Positions 25,271 to 34,869 are shown, counted from the stretch's first letter. The stretch is 64,000 bases of DNA from Oscillospiraceae bacterium (GCA_020024285.1 JAHHTZ010000008.1:1-64000), one strand, 5' to 3'. Numbers and translations: made by a program. The notes: generated by a model not told the origin, from the sequence alone.

Positions 25271-26722
25271 ATGAAGAAACAAATCAAAAGCTTGATCGTT
25301 GCCGCGGTGATGGCATTCGTCCTGCCCTTGCAGGCGTTTGCCGTGTCCACGGATGCAGCGGCGAGCTTTCAGGAGAATGGCAATCAGGCAAACGTGTCTG
25401 TTACGCTCCAGCATCCCGATGCCGGAGCGGGCGTGACCGCTCTTGAGATGACATTCCATCTCGAAGCGATGGCAGGCTCTTTGAATCAGGCACAGCTGAG
25501 CTTCGATTTTAACGAATCACTCCCCGGAACGGTCAAGGAACACCGCTTCAATCCACAGGACAACACCCTCAAGGTGTATGTTGCAGGTGCCGAGGACGGC
25601 ATCTTCCGCAATGACACCGTGAACCTTGGCACCATCAGGCTCGAAAGCAGCAGCGGCGAGCGCATTCAGCTCAAGGTCGTGACCGGAACCACCGCACCCG
25701 ATGCACAGCTGAGCGACGACCTCAAGCTGCTCACCGGAGGGACCACGATGCGCTCGATGGCGATGGAGGAAAGCTCGGCTCTCCTCAACGCCGAGGGCAG
25801 CAGCCAGACCCCCGACCGTCCGTCCCGTCCATCCCGTCCGAACGACCGCGACGACGATGACGATGATGACGACGACCTCCGCCCATCCAGACCGAGCCGC
25901 CCCAATAAGCCATCGAAAAACGACAAGCCGCAGGATATAGAGGAAGCTGTAAAGCCAACGACCCCACCTCCTGCGTCCCAGCAGCCAAGCGCCCCGACAA
26001 ACAGCGCAAATGCAGCAGGCAGCTCTGCCGCTTTTGCAGACAATGTGTACAGCGAAGCACAGCTCAAAGATGAATTTGCAAAGGGCGATGTTGTGGAGCT
26101 TGATGTGACACAGCGCACAAAGCTCAGTGACAAAGCGTTTGAAATGCTCAAAGAGAAGAAGGGTTCGCTCCTCAAGCTCGTGGGCAGGGACTACACCTGG
26201 ATCTTTGATTCCAAGGAAATCAAAAATCCTTCCGTTGCAGGCGGGATCTTTGACAGCGCAGTATCCTTCACCGTCAGCGCGGAGCTTGACGCAGCCATCC
26301 AAACATTTGCAGGGGATGTGCCGTATCTCGTCTTTGAAACCGCATACAGCGGCGAGCTTCCGGGCAAGACAGTCCTCCGGCTCCAGCTCGACAAGGATAC
26401 CTATGCAGGCAAGACCCTCTACGTCTACCATCAGCCGCAGCCGGGAGAGCCGACCGAGATCGCACAGGTGACGGCAGACGAAAACGGCATTGTCGAGATT
26501 TCGATGGAGCATTGCTCCGTATACTTCCTCACCACGGAACAGATCAAAGCCGGGGAAGAGGATTCCAAAGAAACAGCACAGCCAATCGAACCGTCCGAGC
26601 CGGCGCAGACCCCTGCGCAGGAGGAGGGCGTTTCGATGGGGCTTGTCCTCACCATCGTGGCAGCTATTCTGATCATTGCCGCAGGTGCCGGAATCTACTT
26701 CTATCGAAACAAGAAAGCATAA
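25271..26722 (+). CDS. Membrane-anchored surface protein with cohesin-like domain
   Basis: Predicted surface anchor of 483 residues. Seen: signal peptide (1-~22), a beta-sandwich domain (~25-150) whose pattern (ANVSVTLQ, GVTALEMTFHLE, LKVYVAGAEDGIF, VNLGTIRLES) resembles cohesins, a linker with RPSRPSRP blocks around nine consecutive Asp, a second globular domain (~255-430), an acidic Thr/Pro stalk, and a C-terminal TM helix (LVLTIVAAILIIAAGAGIYF) ending in RNKKA. GGAGAG precedes the ATG. It starts 30 bases after the dockerin-bearing protease, in the same operon, so it may hold that protease on the cell through a cohesin-dockerin contact. The cohesin assignment is by pattern only and needs a profile search. 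Confidence 0.75.
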   Translation: MKKQIKSLIVAAVMAFVLPLQAFAVSTDAAASFQENGNQANVSVTLQHPDAGAGVTALEMTFHLEAMAGSLNQAQLSFDFNESLPGTVKEHRFNPQDNTLKVYVAGAEDGIFRNDTVNLGTIRLESSSGERIQLKVVTGTTAPDAQLSDDLKLLTGGTTMRSMAMEESSALLNAEGSSQTPDRPSRPSRPNDRDDDDDDDDDLRPSRPSRPNKPSKNDKPQDIEEAVKPTTPPPASQQPSAPTNSANAAGSSAAFADNVYSEAQLKDEFAKGDVVELDVTQRTKLSDKAFEMLKEKKGSLLKLVGRDYTWIFDSKEIKNPSVAGGIFDSAVSFTVSAELDAAIQTFAGDVPYLVFETAYSGELPGKTVLRLQLDKDTYAGKTLYVYHQPQPGEPTEIAQVTADENGIVEISMEHCSVYFLTTEQIKAGEEDSKETAQPIEPSEPAQTPAQEEGVSMGLVLTIVAAILIIAAGAGIYFYRNKKA

Positions 26723-26724
26723 TC

Positions 26725-26764
26725 AAAAAAGGCATTTTGCGTGGCGCGCAAAATGCCTTTTTTT
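26725..26764 (+). terminator. Terminator after the anchor gene
   Basis: AAAAAAGGCATTTTGC / GCAAAATGCCTTTTTT hairpin with T-run. Confidence 0.92.
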
Positions 26765-26893
26765 ATGAAAAATATCGCAGGATCGGGAAAAGGATATTGA
26801 AAATTAAAAAAATAATCAGTATAATGAGAAAAAATGCTCGAAGGGAGCACAGCCCGCAAAGGCTTCAGATGACGCAGAAAAAGGAGAGATATT

Positions 26894-27676
26894 ATGATAA
26901 AAACGAACCTGTTTGACAGTACCCCCGTTCACAAGATCGTGGATTCGGCAGGATGCTTTTCGGTGCTCGAATACGAAAAGGACATTTCTGTCACACCCGG
27001 CAGCGCAGTGACTGCCTATTATTCCTCCCAGATGAATATTCGCAAAAGACAGGTCGTTGCAAACCTCGACGGAAACGGCGTCGTTCTTCAGTCGGGAGCT
27101 ATGCAGATGATGATCGGTGCCGTGCGCACTGCAACCAATGTCAAGGGCGCAACCGACCTGATGAAAAAATTTGTGGGCAGCAAGGTGACCGGAGAAAGCG
27201 CCATCAAGCCGCGCTATGACGGCAAGGGTCTGCTTGTTTTGGAGCCTACCTACCGCTATATCCTGTTCCAGAACCTTGCGGACTGGAAGGGCAGCCTCGT
27301 CATCGAGGACGGACTGTTCCTCGCCTGTGACGACAGCGTCGATATGAAGGTAGCATCAAGAAAGAGCATTTCTTCCGCAGTTTTGGGCGGAGAGGGACTG
27401 TTCAACACCTCCCTGAGCGGTTCGGGCATTGTCGTATTGGAAAGCCCCGTCCCCGCAGAGGAGCTGATCGTGGTGGAGCTCGACCAGGACATGATCCGCA
27501 TCGACGGCAACATGGCGATTGCATGGTCGAGCACCCTCGAATTCACGGTAGAAAAAGCAACCAGCACCCTCATCGGCTCGGCAGCATCGGGCGAGGGCTT
27601 TGTGAATGTTTACCGCGGGACCGGACGCATTTTGATTGCACCGGTTGCTCAAAACAGACCCGTCCCAACCCCGTAA
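26894..27676 (+). CDS. AIM24 family protein
   Basis: Protein of 260 residues with the beta-rich, Gly-containing pattern of the AIM24/TerD-like jelly-roll family (SVLEYEKDISVTPGSAVTAY, GEGLFNTSLSGSGIVVLES). There is no signal peptide or membrane segment, so it is probably cytosolic. Bacterial members have no agreed function; the mitochondrial namesake affects inner-membrane architecture. GGAGAG lies eight bases before the ATG and a strong terminator follows, so it appears to be a single-gene unit. Confidence 0.85.
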   Translation: MIKTNLFDSTPVHKIVDSAGCFSVLEYEKDISVTPGSAVTAYYSSQMNIRKRQVVANLDGNGVVLQSGAMQMMIGAVRTATNVKGATDLMKKFVGSKVTGESAIKPRYDGKGLLVLEPTYRYILFQNLADWKGSLVIEDGLFLACDDSVDMKVASRKSISSAVLGGEGLFNTSLSGSGIVVLESPVPAEELIVVELDQDMIRIDGNMAIAWSSTLEFTVEKATSTLIGSAASGEGFVNVYRGTGRILIAPVAQNRPVPTP

Positions 27677-27680
27677 TATC

Positions 27681-27711
27681 AAAAAGCCCCCGACCTTCGG
27701 TCGGGGGCTTT
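27681..27711. terminator. Bidirectional terminator
   Basis: AGCCCCCGACC-TTC-GGTCGGGGGCT hairpin with flanking A and T residues, between converging genes. Confidence 0.9.
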
Positions 27712-27717
27712 GCTATG

Positions 27718-27879
27718 CTATCGTGTGACAACGGGCTTGCCTTCCTCATCGAGCAGCGGCGTAAAGCCGGATGCATTGCCGTCGCGGTGAAAGAGATAAT
27801 TTACCCCGGTCTGTGTATCCACCCAGATTTCTGTGACCGTGACCATCCCCTGGCTGTAAACCTTTTCAAAGCGGTTCAT
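27718..27879 (-). CDS. DUF6440-like small protein
   Basis: A 53-residue protein, shorter than most annotation cut-offs. Seen: MNRFEKVYSQGMVTVTEIW, then VDTQTGVNYLFHRDGNASGF and TPLLDEEGKPVV. This pattern matches the DUF6440 family of short Firmicutes proteins, function unknown. GGGAGG lies nine bases before the ATG (27877-27879). Its stop codon is close to the terminator shared with the AIM24 gene. Confidence 0.8.
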   Translation of the reverse strand: MNRFEKVYSQGMVTVTEIWVDTQTGVNYLFHRDGNASGFTPLLDEEGKPVVTR

Positions 27880-28035
27880 AGAATCGATCCTCCCTTTTTT
27901 TCATGATTATAGCATACGCAATCGGAAAAGACAATAGCGCTTGTTTTTATCCATAAAACTGCAAATTTAAAACATTTTCACCATGATTTTCGGAGGATTC
28001 GACTAAAAATATAGAAGTATTGCACGATAATTAAA

Positions 28036-28064
28036 TTGACAACCATCAAACAATGTGTTACATT
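28036..28064 (+). promoter_or_regulatory. Promoter of pepT
   Basis: TTGACA (28036-28041), 17-base spacer, TACATT (28059-28064). Transcription from here excludes any start codon before about 28071, supporting the ATG at 28106. Confidence 0.8.
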
Positions 28065-28105
28065 GGAGAAGGCAATCAAACTTGATTCAAGGAAAGGTGA
28101 TTACA

Positions 28106-29323
28106 ATGAAAGCATACGAAAGATTACTCCGCTATGTCACGATCAAAACACCTTGCGACGAAGGCTGCGACGCTACCCCAAGCTCAAAGGCTCAGTTCGA
28201 GCTGGCAAAGGTGCTGTACGACGAGCTTAAAGCACTGGGCGTAGAGGACGTTACCCTCACCGATCACTGCTTTGTTTACGCAAAGATCCCTGCAACGAAG
28301 GGACTCGAAAACAAGACGAAGATCGGCTTCATCGCGCATATGGACACCGTTCCGGAATTTTGTGAAAACGAGATCCGCCCCGTGATCACAGAAAACTATA
28401 ACGGCGAGGATCTCCCGCTTGGAACGAGCGGTCGTGTCCTGCGCGTGAAGGATTTCCCGCATCTGCCCTCCCTCAAGGGAAGGACGCTCATCACCTCCGA
28501 TGGCACCACCATCCTCGGCGTGGACGACAAAGCAGGAATTTCTGAAATCATGACGATGGTTGAGCGCCTCAAAGAGGAAAACATCGCGCACGGTCCGCTG
28601 CGGATCGCCTTCACACCGGACGAAGAGAAGGGCACCGGCGCAAACTCCTTCGATATCGACTTCTTCGATGCCGATTATGCATACACCCTCGACGGCGACA
28701 CGGAGGGCGAGATCCAGTATCAGAACTTCAACGCCTGCGAAGCCATCTTTGAAGTAAACGGCGTCAATGTTCATCCGGGCTCGGCTAAGGATGTGATGAT
28801 CAACGCCGTTCTCGTAGCCTGCGAAATCAACAATATGCTCCCCGGCTGCGAAACACCAAGACATACTTCCGAATACGAGGGCTTCTATCATCTTTTGAGC
28901 ATCCATGGCGACGAAGGCTTTGCAAAATCGGAATATATCATCCGCGACCACGACGAACATTCCTTTGCGGCAAGAAAAGCCACCCTGCGCCACATCGAAA
29001 AAATTATGAACGAAACATGGGGCGAGGGGACGGTAAAGCTCACCATCAACGACGAATACCGCAACATGGAGTGCATCGTGGAACAGTGCATGCAGCTGAT
29101 TGAGAATGCAAAAGAGGCTGCAAAGGAAGTCGGCATCGAGCCGCTCGTTTGCCCGATCCGCGGCGGTACGGACGGCTGCAAGCTCTCCTTCCGCGGTCTG
29201 CCCTGCCCGAACCTCGGCGTAGGCGGTCATGGCTACCACGGTCCATACGAGCACGCTACCGCAGAGGGTATGGACAAAGCAACCGACATGACCGTTGCTC
29301 TTGTTAAGATCTTCGCAAAATAA
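28106..29323 (+). CDS. pepT: Peptidase T (tripeptide aminopeptidase)
   Basis: Zinc-dependent M20 peptidase removing the N-terminal residue of tripeptides in the cytosol. 405 residues, the family length. Seen: first metal His in IGFIAHMDTVPEF, bridging Asp in LGVDDKAGISEI, catalytic Glu-Glu in FTPDEEKGTG, metal Asp in TLDGDTEGEIQYQNF, and the late His in HGYHGPYEHA. The lid domain occupies the middle. AAAGGTGA precedes the ATG. Neighbouring PepD, a YfcC-type carrier and a Xaa-Pro aminopeptidase suggest a region devoted to peptide use. Confidence 0.95.
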   Translation: MKAYERLLRYVTIKTPCDEGCDATPSSKAQFELAKVLYDELKALGVEDVTLTDHCFVYAKIPATKGLENKTKIGFIAHMDTVPEFCENEIRPVITENYNGEDLPLGTSGRVLRVKDFPHLPSLKGRTLITSDGTTILGVDDKAGISEIMTMVERLKEENIAHGPLRIAFTPDEEKGTGANSFDIDFFDADYAYTLDGDTEGEIQYQNFNACEAIFEVNGVNVHPGSAKDVMINAVLVACEINNMLPGCETPRHTSEYEGFYHLLSIHGDEGFAKSEYIIRDHDEHSFAARKATLRHIEKIMNETWGEGTVKLTINDEYRNMECIVEQCMQLIENAKEAAKEVGIEPLVCPIRGGTDGCKLSFRGLPCPNLGVGGHGYHGPYEHATAEGMDKATDMTVALVKIFAK

Positions 29324-29341
29324 TCGACCCAATCAAAGCAC

Positions 29342-29372
29342 AAAAGGCAGTCAGGGAATCTGACTGCCTTTT
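29342..29372. terminator. Terminator between pepT and the next gene
   Basis: AAAAGGCAGTCA-GGGAATC-TGACTGCCTTTT hairpin with T-run. About 195 further bases up to the pepD stop contain no gene. Confidence 0.9.
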
Positions 29373-29568
29373 GTTATCTCCTCTTTTTTGGGGAAGGATC
29401 GAAACACAGCGCGAAAAATTCAGGATACCAAATATTTCTCCCAAAAAATTTACCGATAGAAAAAAGATTCGGATTCGTTTTCGCACAAAGTGGGAAAAAT
29501 CAAACAGGATGCCGTGCGTTTTATCAAAGCACGGATTGTATCAATACTTCCTTTTATGAGAAATTATT

Positions 29569-31020
29569 CTATTTGCATTCCTTGAGCACTTCAAGCAGGA
29601 AGTCCCAAACGCGCTTTACCGAGTCGAGATCCATCGACTCATCCGGGGTATGAACATCTCTCAGGTCCGGCCCGATGGAGATGCAGTCGAGGTTTTCGAC
29701 CTTCTGTGTGAACATTCCGCACTCCAGTCCCGCATGGATGGCTTCGATGACAGGCTCTTTGCCGTACTGCTTTTTGAATACGGAGATCATCAGGTCCTTG
29801 AGCGGAGATTCTGCCTTGTATTCCCAGCCCGGATAGTAGCCGTCAAAGGTGGTCGTGCCGCCGAAGGAAGCTGCCGTACCTGCAACCTTGTCCGCAAGGA
29901 AGTAGATCCTGCTGTCCACGGCACTTCGGATGCCGGCGGTGAGGCGCAGGGAGCCTTCCTCTGTTTTGAGGACACCGAGGTTCAGGGAGGATTCTACGAG
30001 TCCGGGAATCTCCATGCTCATGGCGTAGATGCCCTGTGGGTAGATGAGCAGGATGCTGTAAACGCGGAAGGTGGTGTCTTTGTCGAAGGCGCGGACCTCC
30101 TGCTTGCCCTGAGGCTGTGCCGTGATCTCAACGGCTGGGTCGGTCACCTTGCATTCGTGCGCCACCGTGCTGTGGATGCGCTCGATGATGGAAAGAACCT
30201 TCTTTGCCTGTGCACCGCAGGGAACCACGATGGTTGCAGCGCATTCCTTGGTGATGACGTTGTCCGCGTTGCCGCCGTTGATCGTTACGATACGGAAGGA
30301 CACTTCCTTTGCAAGCTCGTACAAAACGCGTCCCATCAGAATATTGGCGTTAAGACGCTCTTTGTTGATCTCGCCGCCGGAATGTCCGCCCTGAAGTCCG
30401 CTGACCTTCAGCTCGAACACCTCGCCGGACCGCGTTTCGTAGGAGAGCGGGAGGGAGCTTTGCGCGGTGATGCCGCCTGCGCAGCTTACGGTGAAGATGC
30501 CCTCCTCCTCGGAGTCGAGGTTGATGAGCTTTCTTGATTTGAGCATGGAAATATCGATTGCCTCTGCACCGAAGAGGCCCGTTTCTTCATCGGTTGTAAA
30601 GATGCATTCGAGCCGTGGATGCTCAATGTCGCTGCTGTCCAGCAGAGCCATCTCCATTGCGACGGCGATGCCGTTGTCTGCGCCGAGTGTGGTGCCGTCT
30701 GCTGTGAGGATCGATCCGTTGAGCTTGAGCCGGAGCGGGTCCTTTGTGAAGTCGTGGTTTGATTCCTTCACTTTTTCGCACACCATGTCCATATGACCCT
30801 GAAGCATGATCGGTTCTGCGTTTTCATATCCTTTGGTAGCTTCTTTGATGATGATAACATTGTTGGATGCATCCTGAATCACCTCGAGCTTGCGCTGCTT
30901 TGCAAATGCTACAAGGTGGTCGCTGAGTGCCTTTTCGTTTTTGGAGCCGTGCGGGATCTCGCAGATTTCTTCAAAAAATCCAAGCACGTTTTTCGGTTCG
31001 ATCTGATCTAAAATTCTCAT
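29569..31020 (-). CDS. pepD: Aminoacyl-histidine dipeptidase (PepD, M20)
   Basis: Cytosolic zinc dipeptidase of the PepD/carnosinase-like type, 483 residues. Seen: first metal His in IMLQGHMDMVCEK, bridging Asp in TTLGADNGIAVAM, catalytic Glu pair in FTTDEETGLFGAEAI, a lid domain in the middle (GGHSGGEI...), and a C-terminal HAGLECGMF segment with further ligands. Its name comes from beta-Ala-His or Xaa-His substrates, but family members take many dipeptides. It is divergent from the YfcC-type carrier gene, so the pair could be co-regulated from the 324-base region between them. Confidence 0.93.
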   Translation of the reverse strand: MRILDQIEPKNVLGFFEEICEIPHGSKNEKALSDHLVAFAKQRKLEVIQDASNNVIIIKEATKGYENAEPIMLQGHMDMVCEKVKESNHDFTKDPLRLKLNGSILTADGTTLGADNGIAVAMEMALLDSSDIEHPRLECIFTTDEETGLFGAEAIDISMLKSRKLINLDSEEEGIFTVSCAGGITAQSSLPLSYETRSGEVFELKVSGLQGGHSGGEINKERLNANILMGRVLYELAKEVSFRIVTINGGNADNVITKECAATIVVPCGAQAKKVLSIIERIHSTVAHECKVTDPAVEITAQPQGKQEVRAFDKDTTFRVYSILLIYPQGIYAMSMEIPGLVESSLNLGVLKTEEGSLRLTAGIRSAVDSRIYFLADKVAGTAASFGGTTTFDGYYPGWEYKAESPLKDLMISVFKKQYGKEPVIEAIHAGLECGMFTQKVENLDCISIGPDLRDVHTPDESMDLDSVKRVWDFLLEVLKECK

Positions 31021-31344
31021 GGTAAGAGCACCTCCGTCAATGATTTGAATGAGCTGGGAACTATTATTTTACAATAAGAAATAATGAATAAAAAAGGCAA
31101 AAAATCCCCAATCTCATTACAGATATTATTTTAACACAAATGTGCAAAAAGTTCAACGAATTTTGTAATACATAAAATATTTTCAATTTTTACCAGGAAT
31201 ATTCCGGGAGTTTTTGGGATATAATACAAAATATCCGAGGTTTCTTGTTGACTTACTGACAGCGATATGTTATGTTTGTATAGGGGTATCCCGGAAGCAG
31301 AAATATTGCATAAAAAAATTTGTGCGAATTATGGGGAGGTACTT
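31021..31344. other. Divergent intergenic region pepD / YfcC carrier
   Basis: AT-rich. TATAAT at 31220-31225 is a likely -10 for the carrier gene; no clear -35. Both flanking starts have ribosome sites. No gene or conserved RNA recognised. Confidence 0.5.
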
Positions 31345-32850
31345 ATGTCTACTACAAAGAAAAAACTCTCGTTTCCGTCGGCAATCACGGTGCTGTTTAT
31401 CGTATTGATTTTGGCAGCATTGCTGACCTACATGGTCCCGGCGGGCAAATACGCAAAAATGATCTATGATGCAGATGCAAACGTATTTGAGATCACATCA
31501 CCATCCGGTGAAGTTACCACCATGCCGCCGACGCAGGAAACGCTGGACACCCTGGGTGTGACCGGCAGCCTTGACAAATTCCTCGACGGAAGCCTGCACA
31601 AGCCGGTTGCCATCCCTGGAAGCTACGAGCGGGTTGCACAGCAGCCGCAGGGCTTCTTTGAAACCATCAAATCACCTGTTTCCGGTATCTATGAAACCAT
31701 CGACATCATCCTGTTTGTCTTTATCCTCGGCGGCATCATCGGTGTGCTCAACCACATGGGCGCATTCAGCGCCGGCATCGGTGCCCTGTCGAAGATCACA
31801 AAGGGCAAGGAGTTTATCCTCATCATCTTCATCACCACCCTGATCGCCGCAGGCGGCACCACATTCGGGCTTGCGGAGGAAACCATCGCACTCTACCCGA
31901 TCATGGTTCCTGTATTCCTCGCAGCAGGGTATGATGCGATCACCTGTATCGCGTCGATCTACCTCGGCTCGTGCATCGGTACCATGTTCTCCACCATCAA
32001 CCCGTTCTCCATCGGGGTTGCGTCCAACGCTGCCGGCATCAGCATGGCAAACGGGATGGGCTTTCGAACCGTCGGCTTGATCGGTGCCACTGCCCTCACG
32101 ATCATCTATATCCTTATTTATGCGAAAAAGGTAAAAGCAGATCCGAGCAAATCCCTCTGCTATGACCAGCTGCAGGAACATCAGAAAAAATACGGCATCG
32201 CAGGGGAAGCTCCGAAATTTACAGGCAGAATGAAGCTGTCGCTCATGATCTTCGGTCTTACCTTCGCCGTTCTTGTCTGGGGTCTTGTTTCCCAGCACTG
32301 GTGGTTCGACTCCATGACTGCGCTTTTCCTCGGATGCAGCATCCTTCTCGCATTCGTCACCGGCATCCCGGAAAAAGATTATGTTGACCAGTTTATCGCA
32401 GGTGCAGGCGACCTCATGGGTGTTGCCCTCGTTGTAGGCGTTGCCCGTGCGGTGAATATCCTGCTCGAAAACGGTCTGGTATCCGATACCATCCTCAACT
32501 TCTTCTCCAATTCCATCGCAGGCATCAATCCGGTGCTCTTCATCGTTTTGATGATGCTGGTGTTTATCGTTCTGGGCTTCTTCATCAACTCCTCCTCCGG
32601 TCTTGCCACCCTGTCCATCCCAATCATGGCACCGCTGGCAACCGCAGTCGGTGTCAACAGAGAGGTCATCATCTCCGCCTATGTATTCGGTCAGGGTCTG
32701 ATTTCCTTCATCACCCCAACCGGCTTGATTTTGGCAACTCTTGCAATGGTCGATATTTCCTTTGACAAATGGCTCAAATTCGTTATGCCGATCATGGGCA
32801 TCATCGCTGGATTCAGCGGAATCCTCTTAGTTGTACAGGTTTTGGTATAA
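31345..32850 (+). CDS. YfcC/DcuC-family carrier (amino-acid or dicarboxylate transporter)
   Basis: Polytopic membrane transporter of 501 residues with about 12 membrane segments and a loop of ~80 residues after TM1. Seen: N-terminal TYMVPAGKY motif, GGTTFGLAEETIALYPIMVP and GINPVLFIVLMMLVFIVLGF-type helices, and the C-terminal pair of half-helices (NSSSGLATLSIPIMAPLA, GLISFITPTGLILATLAM). This is the pattern of the YfcC family, which includes arginine/ornithine and basic amino-acid carriers as well as supposed dicarboxylate carriers. Between peptidase genes, uptake or export of amino acids or small peptides is the most economical guess. GGGGAGG sets the ATG at 31345. Confidence 0.85.
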   Translation: MSTTKKKLSFPSAITVLFIVLILAALLTYMVPAGKYAKMIYDADANVFEITSPSGEVTTMPPTQETLDTLGVTGSLDKFLDGSLHKPVAIPGSYERVAQQPQGFFETIKSPVSGIYETIDIILFVFILGGIIGVLNHMGAFSAGIGALSKITKGKEFILIIFITTLIAAGGTTFGLAEETIALYPIMVPVFLAAGYDAITCIASIYLGSCIGTMFSTINPFSIGVASNAAGISMANGMGFRTVGLIGATALTIIYILIYAKKVKADPSKSLCYDQLQEHQKKYGIAGEAPKFTGRMKLSLMIFGLTFAVLVWGLVSQHWWFDSMTALFLGCSILLAFVTGIPEKDYVDQFIAGAGDLMGVALVVGVARAVNILLENGLVSDTILNFFSNSIAGINPVLFIVLMMLVFIVLGFFINSSSGLATLSIPIMAPLATAVGVNREVIISAYVFGQGLISFITPTGLILATLAMVDISFDKWLKFVMPIMGIIAGFSGILLVVQVLV

Positions 32851-32857
32851 CGCACTC

Positions 32858-32896
32858 AAAAACCTCTGCCGCACAGCGATGCGGCAGAGGTTTTTT
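32858..32896 (+). terminator. Terminator after the YfcC-type gene
   Basis: AAAACCTCTGCCGC / GCGGCAGAGGTTTT hairpin with T-run. Confidence 0.92.
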
Positions 32897-33040
32897 GTAT
32901 TGACTTGCTTTTTTTCAATGATATAATAGGAACATAAACAGAAAACTGCGGGATTTTCTGCCGTATTGTTGTAACAAATGCTTAAAAGCAGCGGCAGCAG
33001 ACCCCGCAAAAAATCTTGCAGGGGAAGGAAGTTTTTAACA

Positions 33041-34831
33041 ATGAAATCAGTGAAAGAACGCCTGAGCGCGCTGCGCGCTGCGATGGCACAGGCAAACTGT
33101 GATGCATATATCATGCCGACGAGCGACCCGCACGCCAGCGAATATGTTCCGGCGCATTTTACGACATGGGAATATTTTTCCGGATTTTACTGCGAAAATG
33201 CAAACCTTGTTGTGACAGCAGACGAAGCTGCCATGTGGGTGGATGGAAGATTCTTCGGTGCAGCGGACACCGCCTTGCAGGGCACCGGCATCGAGAGCAT
33301 GCACATGGGCGTGAAGGGCGTGCCGACGGTGGACGCGTGGCTCAAGGAGCATCTGGGCAAGGGGAAGGTGCTGGGCTGCTGCGCGCAGACCATGCCGCTG
33401 AGTCAGTCACGCAAGCTCGAAAAGACCTGCGAATCGGTGGGCGCATCCTTGCAGGATCTTCCGCAGATCATCGACGACGTGTGGGGAGAGGATCGCCCCG
33501 CGCTGCCTGCAACGCCTGTTTGGACGCTTGACGTCAAATATTCCGGCAGAACAGCCAAGGAAAAGCTCGCCATCCTGCGCGGGAAGCTGGCGGAGAAAAC
33601 ATGCACCGCTATGGTCATCACACGCCTTGACAGCATCGCATGGCTCCTCAACCTGCGCGCATCCGACGTGGAAGATACTCCGTATGCGCTCGCGTTCTGC
33701 TATGTGGACGAAGAACACGCAGTCCTCTTTCTCGACGAAAGCCGTGTGCCCCAGTCGGTGAAGGAGGAGCTGGGACGTGCAAAGGTGGAGCTTCGCGCTT
33801 ATGAAGCAATGCCCTCCTACCTTGCAGCAGTACAGAAGGATGAAACCGTCCTCATCGATGCCGAGAGCCTCAACGCCTCGCTCTACCATGCGGTATGCGG
33901 CAATCCGCACTACACCGTGGTGGAAGCAGACGACCCGATCGTGATGCTCAAAGCAATCAAAAACGATACGGAGCTTTCCTGCACCCGTCAGGCACACCTC
34001 AACGACGCCGTTGCAATGGTGCGCTTTCAGATGGAGCTGGAGGAATGCCTCAAGAACAAAAAATCCCTGCGCGAAACCGACATCGACACCATCCTGCACA
34101 AATACCGCAGCAGCAACGAGAACTTCCTGACGGAGAGCTTCCCGACCATCGCCGCCTACGGAGCGAATGCCGCAATGATGCACTATGCGCCGAAGGTGGG
34201 GAGCGATGCCGCCATCGAGAACAAGGGCTTCCTCCTTGTGGACAGCGGTGCGACCTATTATGACGGGACCACCGACATCACACGCACCTACCCCGTGGGC
34301 GAGGTATCCGAGGAGGAAAAGCTCGCCTACACCCGCGTGCTGCGCGCGCACATCGATATTGCGATGGCAGTATGGCTCGAGGGCGCAACCGGCGGCGAGC
34401 TTGATATGATCGCGCGCCAGCCGCTGTGGCGCCACATGATCGACTACCGCTGCGGCACAGGACACGGCGTTGCCCATGTCGGAACCGTCCACGAGGACCC
34501 GCAGCAGATCCGCCCGCACAACAAGATCGTGTTTGAGCCGGGAATGGTCATCACCGACGAACCGGGCATCTATGAGGAAGGCATCGTCGGCGTGCGCATC
34601 GAAAACGAGCTTCTCTGCACGCAGGCAGGCGAAAACCAGTACGGAAAATTCCTGCGCTTTGAGCCGATCACCTACGTTCCGATCGCAGTGAGCTGCGTCC
34701 TCCTCGACGAGCTGACCCGTGAGGAAAAAGCATGGCTCAACGAGTATCATGCACAGGTACTCGAAAAGCTCAGTCTGCTCCTTCGCGAGGAGGAATGCGC
34801 CTGGCTTCGTGAAAAGTGCGCTGCCATCTAA
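33041..34831 (+). CDS. Xaa-Pro aminopeptidase (M24B)
   Basis: Cytosolic metallopeptidase that removes N-terminal residues preceding proline. 596 residues, the long form with two creatinase-like N-terminal domains before the pita-bread catalytic domain. Metal ligands seen: Asp in LLVDSGATYYDG, Asp in TTDITRTYPVG, His in GTGHGVAHVG, Glu in VITDEPGIYEEG and Glu in VRIENELLC. GGGGAAGGAAG precedes ATG 33041. Proline-rich peptides are produced by mucin or collagen breakdown, which would fit the secreted M60 protease. The gene has its own upstream region and a terminator. Confidence 0.93.
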   Translation: MKSVKERLSALRAAMAQANCDAYIMPTSDPHASEYVPAHFTTWEYFSGFYCENANLVVTADEAAMWVDGRFFGAADTALQGTGIESMHMGVKGVPTVDAWLKEHLGKGKVLGCCAQTMPLSQSRKLEKTCESVGASLQDLPQIIDDVWGEDRPALPATPVWTLDVKYSGRTAKEKLAILRGKLAEKTCTAMVITRLDSIAWLLNLRASDVEDTPYALAFCYVDEEHAVLFLDESRVPQSVKEELGRAKVELRAYEAMPSYLAAVQKDETVLIDAESLNASLYHAVCGNPHYTVVEADDPIVMLKAIKNDTELSCTRQAHLNDAVAMVRFQMELEECLKNKKSLRETDIDTILHKYRSSNENFLTESFPTIAAYGANAAMMHYAPKVGSDAAIENKGFLLVDSGATYYDGTTDITRTYPVGEVSEEEKLAYTRVLRAHIDIAMAVWLEGATGGELDMIARQPLWRHMIDYRCGTGHGVAHVGTVHEDPQQIRPHNKIVFEPGMVITDEPGIYEEGIVGVRIENELLCTQAGENQYGKFLRFEPITYVPIAVSCVLLDELTREEKAWLNEYHAQVLEKLSLLLREEECAWLREKCAAI

Positions 34832-34832
34832 T

Positions 34833-34869
34833 AAAAAACGGAGTGTATCGCATCGATACACTCCGTTTT
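34833..34869. terminator. Bidirectional terminator
   Basis: AAAACGGAGTGTATCG / CGATACACTCCGTTTT hairpin between converging genes. Confidence 0.92.
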
